Shown here piece by piece: positions 7,594 through 13,421 of a stretch of 20,185 nt of DNA. The position numbers were made by a program, and so were the translations under genes. The stretch lies in NCBI GenBank assembly GCA_900319835.1, contig ONPY01000040.1, positions 1 through 20,185 of the forward strand. Reading direction: 5' to 3'. The DNA is from an uncultured Eubacteriales bacterium (GTDB lineage Bacteria; Bacillota_A; Clostridia; Oscillospirales; Oscillospiraceae). Within the stretch, counting starts at the first letter, position 1; the number at the start of each line of letters is the position of its first letter. The notes below the pieces were generated by a model. The model had not been told where the DNA came from, did not search any database, and saw only the letters and a list, made by a program, of their open reading frames with translations.

Positions 7594-8417
7594 GCGCCGT
7601 CACCTCCGCTCAGTTCGACGATCCAGTCGCCGTCCGGCAGCTCGCCGCCGTCCAACAGGGAGAGCTGCGGCAGCTCGATGCGCTGTAAGTGCGGCAGCAG
7701 CTCAAGTTCCTCCCAACTCTCCGGCAGTTCCCGGAAGCGCAGGAAGCTGACCTCATTTGCCCGCTCCTCCGTGATCGCGCCGCCGCCCACAGCCTGACGC
7801 ACCGCGAAGCGGATCGCCGGATCGCGGATATCCACTTCATCCCGCGCCGCAGGTGAGAACCAGCCGAACACCCGAAAGCCCGCAAAGGACACCACGGCCA
7901 GCAAGAGGGCCAGCGCGCAGAAGGTCAGCGTGAGCTTTTTCATGACGCCGTCATTTTCGATTCTGATCGGCTCGCCGAGCATGGCCTGGGAAAAGCCCTC
8001 GGCGTGTAAAACGGCGCTCTCCCATTCCTCGCTTGGCAGCTGATATAAGGATACGTGCGGGACTGTCTCCCGCAGATTCATGTCGAGGCGGCGGTCCTTT
8101 TCGTCCGGATCCAGGCAGAGGATCGGACGGTTATATTTTTGATTGACAAGAACGGCGCTTTTGCTGTCCCGGTCCACGCAGAGTGCGTCCGTCAGATAGA
8201 CCACAGTCAGCCCCGCCTTTTCACAGCGCTCCTGTCGGTACAGCAGCTCCTCCGCGCTGCCCGCCGGGCCAACGCAGTACCACACCCGGCAGCCCCGCGC
8301 CAGCAGCGGCTGCAGGAGCTTCCAGACGCGCCCGCTGTCCTCCTCGGCAAAGGCCAGGTACAAATAGGGCTGATCGCCCTCATAGGGCGGGATCTGTTTC
8401 ATCCATTTCGGGGTCAT
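7590..8417 (-). CDS. degenerate TIR / TM / short LRR-cap protein
   Basis: A 275-aa paralogue of the adjacent TIR-LRR protein. PPYEGDQPYLYLAFAEED (10-27) matches the neighbour's PYEGSRPFVFISYAHRQSD opening. RGCRVWYCVGPAGSAEEL (41-58) matches its GWRLWYDEGIPAGSDW loop. In the region where the neighbour has Glu84 this protein reads VDRDSKSAVLVNQKY, without an acid in the equivalent place, so it is probably a non-catalytic TIR. A TM helix spans about 160-178 after VMKK. The ectodomain is short: LRR N-cap IRDPAIRFAVRQAVGGGAIT (197-216), then about one repeat-like unit (LPHLQRIELPQLSLL). GAGGT sits eight bases before the ATG. It overlaps the next TIR gene by four bases, implying balanced expression and probably a heteromeric complex. 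Confidence 0.85.
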   Translation of the reverse strand: MTPKWMKQIPPYEGDQPYLYLAFAEEDSGRVWKLLQPLLARGCRVWYCVGPAGSAEELLYRQERCEKAGLTVVYLTDALCVDRDSKSAVLVNQKYNRPILCLDPDEKDRRLDMNLRETVPHVSLYQLPSEEWESAVLHAEGFSQAMLGEPIRIENDGVMKKLTLTFCALALLLAVVSFAGFRVFGWFSPAARDEVDIRDPAIRFAVRQAVGGGAITEERANEVSFLRFRELPESWEELELLPHLQRIELPQLSLLDGGELPDGDWIVELSGGDGA

Positions 8418-8423
8418 ACTTAT

Positions 8424-8981
8424 TTACCTCTTCGACCAGACGAAAACGCCGTCGCTGTCCCGCAACAAAAACATGGCGGCGTCGGACCAGTCATCTTCGT
8501 CCCGTTCATCTCCGTCCAGCCGGTACATCTCGGCGAAAATCAGCTTGTTATCCCGATGCAGGATGCGGATCAGCTGCACCGTGGCGCTCACCGTCTCCTC
8601 ATGGCGGCAGAAAGCCGTAAAAGCACCGTCCGGAAAGCACTTGGACAGAACAAGGCACAGCTGACTGAAAAAGTCACCCGGCGAGCGTTCATTCACAGGC
8701 GACTGGATATCGGCGCAGCGCGTAAGAGCGAGCTGCGCGCCCTCCCGTTGCAGCCATTTGAGCGCGCAGTGCGGGCGCTCGGCGAGCACGTCAAGCTTTG
8801 CGGCTTCCTCACAGAAGCGGAAATAGCGCTTGCTCAGCGAGGGGATTTGCTGCGCGTCTGCCGCCCAGGGCAGCGTCGGCGGGGCATAGAGCAGCTTGAT
8901 CATGCCCTCTGTGATGGCAAGAGCGCTCTCGGCCTGCGCTTCGTTTTCAAAGAGGATCTTGACAGATGCAAGGTTTGCCAT
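8424..8981 (-). CDS. uncharacterised 185-aa protein inside the TIR operon
   Basis: A soluble protein of unknown function. No TM helix, signal peptide or metal-binding cluster is visible. It has a mixed alpha/beta look, with an N-terminal stretch ASVKILFENEAQAESALAI and a Trp-containing central helix (ALKWLQREG). The C-terminus is acidic (LDGDERDEDDWSDAA) before a final strand GVFVWSKR. The start was set at ATG 8979-8981, since AAAGGCAGG lies upstream and a further upstream ATG would overlap the preceding gene by a longer stretch. It begins 19 bases after the HD-RyR gene and ends six bases before the degenerate TIR gene, so it belongs to the same transcript. An adaptor or substrate-binding partner is possible, but nothing proves it. 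Confidence 0.7.
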   Translation of the reverse strand: MANLASVKILFENEAQAESALAITEGMIKLLYAPPTLPWAADAQQIPSLSKRYFRFCEEAAKLDVLAERPHCALKWLQREGAQLALTRCADIQSPVNERSPGDFFSQLCLVLSKCFPDGAFTAFCRHEETVSATVQLIRILHRDNKLIFAEMYRLDGDERDEDDWSDAAMFLLRDSDGVFVWSKR

Positions 8982-9000
8982 TGTGTTGACCTGCCTTTGC

Positions 9001-11019
9001 TTACAGCTTATAGATGCGCAGCCCGTCAAACTTTTTCAGCAGCTTGAGCATGCTGTTGAAGGGCTTCCAGTCCTTGTCCTGATCCTTCTCCGGCAGGGAG
9101 AAGAAATGCGCGCGGACCTCTTCGTCCGTCACATCTCCGTCCATGGCCAGCTTGTGGCAGCGCAGCTGCTCCCGCAGCGCTCTCCGCGCATTCCGGTCAT
9201 CCTCCGGGAGCGGCAGGGTCTCATAAGCTGTGCCATAACGCCAGCCCATGCCTTGATGCTCCCGCACCCAGCGCTCATGTTCCAGGGGCGCGATCTGCAG
9301 CGCCTGCTCGGGCGTGAAGGCCGTCACCATCTCATAATCCACCGGTCTGTCCGTGTAGAAACAGCCCAGGGCGTTGAGATAGCGGCTGAAGCTTTTGGCG
9401 CGGTTGATGCCGGAGAGCTGGTATTCCAGCGACTGCGAGGTGAATTTTACTTCCAATTCCTCCGCAGTGGTCTCCGGCGGCATGTTCCGTCCGTGGAGAG
9501 CCACGGCAAAATCGTATAAGTGCAGGAAGTTGCTGCCGGACAGGTAGGTGTGCTTGCTCCGGCGATCTACCCTGCGGACGTCCGGACGGATATGCAGAGG
9601 GCAGGTCTCGGTGTCCACGATCTTTTCAATATCCGCCGTAAAGCGCTGCTCCTTCTCCGCCATGTCGCTGTAGGCTTTCAGCCGCGGAGGCTTGCCCTGC
9701 TCGCCGCCCGCTTCCCAGGCGGCGTACTTCAGCTTGAAGGCATCGATTTTTTCCTGTTCTTCCCGGTCGTAGTAATAGACGGCGCGGATCGCGCTGTCGG
9801 AAAAGTCAAAATCGACGGCCATGGGGTGCAGCTCCGTGCGGGAATTGCGCCCGTAGGCGGTGCGGTCCCAGCACTGCAGCTCGTCGCAGAGCATCAGCAG
9901 CCAGGCCAGGGGGTGGAACTCCGCCTTCAGCGGCGCTTTCCGTTTTTCGTTGTCCTTATAAAATGCGATGGAGAACTTATAGAGGCTGTTGTGCAGCATG
10001 ATGGCCGACAGCGCGTCCACATGCATGGGAGAGAGATTCTCCGCACCGAGCTCCTCCGTCAGCTCCCGGTACAGGCGGGAGGCGCTGAAAAAGGCGTGAT
10101 CCATGAAGTAGCCGAAACGGTTGGGCTGCGTCGGCTTCCGGTCCAGGACATCCAGCAGGTAGTCCTCGGAGAAGTCATAGGCCGCGCCGAGCTTCTGCGC
10201 AAGATCATGCGCCAGCAGCGCGCTGGTCGTCTCGAAGCGTTTTCCGTAAAGCGTCTCGAAATGGACCTTCGCCGCCTCGTCCAGGGCGGTCAGTGCCTCC
10301 ACATCGTGGTAGGCCAGATACAGACATCCCTTGCCGCGCTCCTGATGATCCACCTCGAAGTAGCTGAGCACCTGCTCAAAAGGCAGCTCAAAGGGATACC
10401 CGATGTCGTGAAAGAGCGCCGTCAGTCCCCAATACTCCAAAAACAGGTTGGCTCTTTCGTTCTCTTTCCGCCCCTCCAACCGATAGAAGCGCCAAAAGCT
10501 GTTCCGGTACGCCTCATTGGTTTCGTAGATGGCCAGGCCGAGGGCAAACACATAGACCGAATGGGAATAGTGATCCCGGTGCTTCATCAGCAGCGAGCTG
10601 CCGTTTGCCTCGTATTCGCTCAGCAGCTCCACCATGCGCTTGGAGTTTCCGTAGCGCCCCAGGAACATGTCCAGATAGCAGTAATAGACCGTATAGGCGT
10701 CCTCGGCCACACCGGAGTCGATAAAGGCCTCCAGCGCCTTTTCGAGACAAAGCCGGTTGACGTCCATTTCCATGTTAAAGGGGATCTGGTTTGCAGAAAG
10801 GCTCTTGCCGAGGAAAGCGCCGGTCTGCCGCTCCTCCGTCTCTCTTGCAGGGTCAAACAGGAGCTGCTCACAGCGTTCGCGGAGAAAGCGCAGCGCGGCG
10901 GACTTCAGATCCTGCTGACAGAAACGGTTCTGATAGAGAGGCGGTTGCTGCGGCCCCACATCCGAGCCAAAGCGCGCTTCATTCCGTTTTCTCATATTTT
11001 CGATTGCGGTATAGGCCAT
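9001..11019 (-). CDS. HD-domain phosphohydrolase-like protein with C-terminal RyR domain
   Basis: A 672-aa soluble protein. An HD-type domain is indicated by HRDHYSHSVYVFALG (147-161) and the metal-binding doublet FHDIGYPFELP (203-213). HD enzymes hydrolyse nucleotide or phosphoester substrates; the substrate is not apparent here. Residues about 575-672 match the RyR module: LEHERWVREHQGMGWRYG, then LPEKDQDKDW and a final LLKKFDGLRIYKL, resembling the H-x-x-W...GW-x-YG and EKD pattern. RyR domains occur in bacterial conflict and signalling proteins and are thought to bind nucleotide-like ligands. The start was set at ATG 11017-11019 with AGGAGGGA upstream; an in-frame start further upstream would run through the terminator hairpin. 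It is the first gene of the tight block that leads through the TIR genes to SLOG-SLATT. Confidence 0.85.
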   Translation of the reverse strand: MAYTAIENMRKRNEARFGSDVGPQQPPLYQNRFCQQDLKSAALRFLRERCEQLLFDPARETEERQTGAFLGKSLSANQIPFNMEMDVNRLCLEKALEAFIDSGVAEDAYTVYYCYLDMFLGRYGNSKRMVELLSEYEANGSSLLMKHRDHYSHSVYVFALGLAIYETNEAYRNSFWRFYRLEGRKENERANLFLEYWGLTALFHDIGYPFELPFEQVLSYFEVDHQERGKGCLYLAYHDVEALTALDEAAKVHFETLYGKRFETTSALLAHDLAQKLGAAYDFSEDYLLDVLDRKPTQPNRFGYFMDHAFFSASRLYRELTEELGAENLSPMHVDALSAIMLHNSLYKFSIAFYKDNEKRKAPLKAEFHPLAWLLMLCDELQCWDRTAYGRNSRTELHPMAVDFDFSDSAIRAVYYYDREEQEKIDAFKLKYAAWEAGGEQGKPPRLKAYSDMAEKEQRFTADIEKIVDTETCPLHIRPDVRRVDRRSKHTYLSGSNFLHLYDFAVALHGRNMPPETTAEELEVKFTSQSLEYQLSGINRAKSFSRYLNALGCFYTDRPVDYEMVTAFTPEQALQIAPLEHERWVREHQGMGWRYGTAYETLPLPEDDRNARRALREQLRCHKLAMDGDVTDEEVRAHFFSLPEKDQDKDWKPFNSMLKLLKKFDGLRIYKL

Positions 11020-11076
11020 GGTACCGTCCCTCCTGTTTCTTTCGGAAGCAAAACTGCTTACAACAATCCAGTAAAA

Positions 11077-11082
11077 AGTATA
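11077..11082 (-). promoter_or_regulatory. possible -10 element for the HD-RyR/TIR operon
   Basis: On the minus strand TATACT lies directly after the terminator hairpin and about 60 bases before the HD-RyR start codon. No good TTGACA-like box is seen 16-18 bases upstream (ACCAAT is what is there), so an activator or readthrough from the kinase gene may be needed. Offered as a candidate only. Confidence 0.3.
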
Positions 11083-11087
11083 GCAAA

Positions 11088-11134
11088 AGAAAAGCGCCAA
11101 TTGGTGTGCAGGCTGCACACATCGGCGCTTTTCT
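11088..11134 (-). terminator. long hairpin terminator after the kinase-LRR gene
   Basis: Perfect 11-bp outer arms AGAAAAGCGCC (11088-11098) and GGCGCTTTTCT (11124-11134) enclose a second 7-bp stem GTGTGCA/TGCACAC (11104-11110, 11114-11120). On the minus strand the stem is followed by a T-rich stretch (TTTTCTTTTGC). It starts about 24 bases after the kinase stop, so it should end or attenuate the HTH-kinase transcript ahead of the HD-RyR gene. Confidence 0.75.
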
Positions 11135-11157
11135 CGGAACTTTTTCGCGGTATTCAT

Positions 11158-12876
11158 TTATTCGTACACAAAGGTAAAGGGCACCGGGCCGAGAGCCTCG
11201 GCGGCGGGGCGCAGTTCCTCGCTGATATAAACCTCCTCAAGCTGGGGCAGCTCCAGCAAAACGCTGAGATCGGTGACCGGGAGCCCTGCCAGCTTCAGCA
11301 CCATCAGCCCCTTGTGCAGAGCCAACGGGGAGAGATCCGAGACGGCGGTATGGTCGATCTCCAGCCGTTCCAACCGTGTCACATGATCCAGGCAATGCAG
11401 ATCGTCCAGAGCGCTCCACGCAACGCGCAGGTCCTGGATGCTTTTCCCGTCCAGGAAGCGATAGCTTTCGGTGGGGTTGGAGATATCCAGAAAGTCGAAA
11501 TTCCCCAGCTGCGCGAGCACGGACGGGTCATAGCTGCGCACGGAGCACAGGTCCAGGAAGGCCAGACTCGGGCAGGCGGCCAGGGGCGAGATATCCCGCA
11601 CGGGGTTGTCGTTGATGCCCACGGAGCTGAGACGCTCCATCCCCGCCAGGGCGGAGATATCGGTGATGTAATTGTGCTTCAATTCCACGCCGATGAGCTT
11701 CGGATGCCCGGTCAGGGCCGAGATGTCCGTCAGCTCCTGGGCCACGATGCCCACCCGCTCCAGCGAAGGCAGGACCGCGAGGTCGTTGAGATCCGTGACG
11801 GTGCCCCGCGTCGGCTTTCCCTCGGCATACCACCGGTTGATGGCGGCGTAAAAGCTGTCGGCGTCCGGATAGGCCGCGTCCGCCACCAGGTAGACGGCAT
11901 GGACCTGCTGCAGCAGTTCTTCGGTGAGGGGCGTGTCGGCGTCGAGCCCCAGATCGGCCCGCACGGCCTGTTCGATCAGCGGCTCGGAAAAAGAGACCGG
12001 CTGCTGGCGGTGATGGGCGATAAGCCCCGCCCCCAGGGCGGCCAGGGCCAGAAAAAGGCAGGCGGCCAGCGCCCACAGGCGTGTTTGCTTCTTTCGCGCT
12101 TCCGGTCTTGCGGCGAGCAGCGCGCGCTTTACCTGGCCAACGTCGGAAAAACGGTTGTCCGGGTCAAAGAACGCGCAGCGGGCAATGACCTTCTCTAAGG
12201 GGGAGAGGCTGTTTTGCGTGATCTTTGTCTCGCGGTGCAGCAGCCAGTATAGCAGGATGCCGAGAGAATAGATGTCCGAGCGGGCGTCCGTCTGGGCAAA
12301 GCCGTACTGCTCCGGCGGGGCAAAGCCCTTGGTACCAAAGGCGACGGTGTCCGTGCCGTTCTCGGTGCGGACGCGCGCGATGCCGAAATCAATCAGCACG
12401 GCGGTCCCGTCCGGGCGGAGGACCACGTTCTGGGGCTTGATGTCCCGATGGATCACCGGCGGCGTCATGCCATGCAGCGCGTGGAGCTGATCGCATAGCT
12501 GCAGGCCGATGCGGATGACCTCTTCCTCTGTAAAAGCCTGATCTTTGGCCAGCTGCGACAGCGTCTCACCGGGCACGTATTCCCGCAGCACGCAGCGCAT
12601 CTGCTCGCCGCGGTATTCCGCCAGAAAGCGCGGCATCGGCGCAGCGTCGATCAATCGCAGGGCTTCCGGCTCGCTGCGGTCGTACAGCGGACATTCCCGG
12701 AGATAACACTTGACCACACAGAGCTCGCCGCTCTCGCGGTCGGCGGCCAGAAGGGTCCGCATGTCCTCTTTGTCGGAGAAGCACTCCAAAAGCTCATAGC
12801 GCCGCGTCAGCTCCGCCGGGTATTCCGCCTCGTCGGGAAGCTGCGGGATCGGGGCGTTGTTTTCAGTCGAGTCCAT
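11158..12876 (-). CDS. Hanks-type Ser/Thr protein kinase / TM / LRR protein
   Basis: A 572-aa protein. The kinase domain spans about 25-255: invariant Lys K56 (CVVKCY), catalytic loop HRDIKPQN (143-150), DFG (163-165), activation-segment end APPEQY (186-191) and DIYSLG (201-206). The glycine-rich loop is missing: the place where GxGxxG belongs reads ELLECFSDKEDMRTLLA, without glycine. After a basic stretch (RPEARKKQTR) a TM helix (about 267-287) leads to an LRR N-cap (FSEPLIEQAVRADLGL, 296-311), then regular LRRs (ITDISALAGM, VRDISPLAAC, VSDLSPLALH). This gives kinase inside and LRRs outside, like a plant LRR receptor kinase with domain order reversed. The start overlaps the upstream HTH gene by 14 bases, with GGAGGG before the ATG. 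A hairpin terminator follows. Probably phosphorylates the HTH partner or other cluster proteins, which is inference. Confidence 0.92.
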   Translation of the reverse strand: MDSTENNAPIPQLPDEAEYPAELTRRYELLECFSDKEDMRTLLAADRESGELCVVKCYLRECPLYDRSEPEALRLIDAAPMPRFLAEYRGEQMRCVLREYVPGETLSQLAKDQAFTEEEVIRIGLQLCDQLHALHGMTPPVIHRDIKPQNVVLRPDGTAVLIDFGIARVRTENGTDTVAFGTKGFAPPEQYGFAQTDARSDIYSLGILLYWLLHRETKITQNSLSPLEKVIARCAFFDPDNRFSDVGQVKRALLAARPEARKKQTRLWALAACLFLALAALGAGLIAHHRQQPVSFSEPLIEQAVRADLGLDADTPLTEELLQQVHAVYLVADAAYPDADSFYAAINRWYAEGKPTRGTVTDLNDLAVLPSLERVGIVAQELTDISALTGHPKLIGVELKHNYITDISALAGMERLSSVGINDNPVRDISPLAACPSLAFLDLCSVRSYDPSVLAQLGNFDFLDISNPTESYRFLDGKSIQDLRVAWSALDDLHCLDHVTRLERLEIDHTAVSDLSPLALHKGLMVLKLAGLPVTDLSVLLELPQLEEVYISEELRPAAEALGPVPFTFVYE

Positions 12877-13312
12877 TTTTCAGCCCTCCCAGCAGGGTCA
12901 GCCCGTATTTCGTCAGGTTCTCCTGAACGGTAAGGATGGGGAGCTTTTTTCCGATCCCGTACAGGATCACGGCGTCCCGCTTCAGCCGGGGATAGAGCGG
13001 GCTTTTTCCCGCCGCGCGCAGCAGCCGCTGGGTCTCGTCCACACTCAAGCCGAGGCCGAGCGCAAGCTGGAGCACCTTATCGCGTGAGGGGCGGCGCGTT
13101 CCGTTAAACAGCTGGTGGCCATAGGTCCGCTCGATCTGGGAGCGCTCGATCACCTGGGCCGGGAGCATATTCCGCTTCTCGCAAGCCTGCTTCAGAAGGG
13201 TATAAAAATCCGGGGAGTGAAGATTGCTTTCGTTTCCTTCCAGGTAAGTGTCAAGATCTGCAGCCTTGAACAGGCGTTTCATCAGGGTGTTTGTATTAAC
13301 TATGCTTGCCAT
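12863..13312 (-). CDS. small HTH (XRE-like) protein coupled to the LRR kinase
   Basis: A 149-aa protein. Residues about 35-100 look like an XRE-type helix-turn-helix: LLKQACEKRNMLPAQVIERSQIE, then YGHQLFNGTRRPSRDKVLQLALGLGLSVDE. This is the usual 'pick an operator, grammar of N-G-x-R-x-P-S' helix order. The C-terminal part (LYPRLKRDAVILYGIGKKLPILTVQENL) is helical and unassigned. The ATG at 13310-13312 is preceded by GGAGGCGAGGA; longer in-frame versions run into the upstream hairpin. Its 3' end overlaps the kinase start by 14 bases, a sign of stoichiometric co-expression. It may be a DNA-binding target or the cytoplasmic partner of the kinase. Known XRE proteins bind short palindromes, but no obvious one was identified upstream of this gene. 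Confidence 0.8.
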   Translation of the reverse strand: MASIVNTNTLMKRLFKAADLDTYLEGNESNLHSPDFYTLLKQACEKRNMLPAQVIERSQIERTYGHQLFNGTRRPSRDKVLQLALGLGLSVDETQRLLRAAGKSPLYPRLKRDAVILYGIGKKLPILTVQENLTKYGLTLLGGLKNGLD

Positions 13313-13375
13313 GTCCTCGCCTCCGAGTAAGAAGGATGTGTCCAGCGTAAAAGGACGCACTTTTCGTACAACAAG

Positions 13376-13395
13376 CTCCTTGCTTTTGCAAGGAG
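13376..13395 (-). terminator. short hairpin between the double-HTH gene and the HTH-kinase pair
   Basis: Perfect 8-bp arms CTCCTTGC and GCAAGGAG flank a 4-base loop, 27 bases after the stop of the 604-aa regulator. On the minus strand it is followed by CTTGTTGT, a poor T-tract, so termination is likely partial. It may instead be a processing or attenuation hairpin. The rest of the 109-base gap shows no clear promoter; TTGTAC-16-TACGCT is the best weak candidate. Confidence 0.45.
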
Positions 13396-13421
13396 AAAAC
13401 CATTTCACTGATACAAAGTGT

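Noticed and set aside
6385..7797. 470-codon open frame on the plus strand
   Set aside because: Shadow of the TIR-LRR genes, whose motifs, ribosome sites and 4-base overlaps are convincing on the other strand.
11088..11134. Hairpin considered as a dimer operator
   Set aside because: The length of the stem, the T-rich tail and the position 24 bases after a stop fit an intrinsic terminator better, though a dual role is not excluded.
9520..12198. Very long open frame (about 890 codons) on the plus strand
   Set aside because: It is antisense to the HD-RyR and kinase genes, crosses the terminator hairpin, is rich in low-complexity Arg/Gln/His, and has no motif or ribosome site; it reflects GC-rich codon use of the minus-strand genes.
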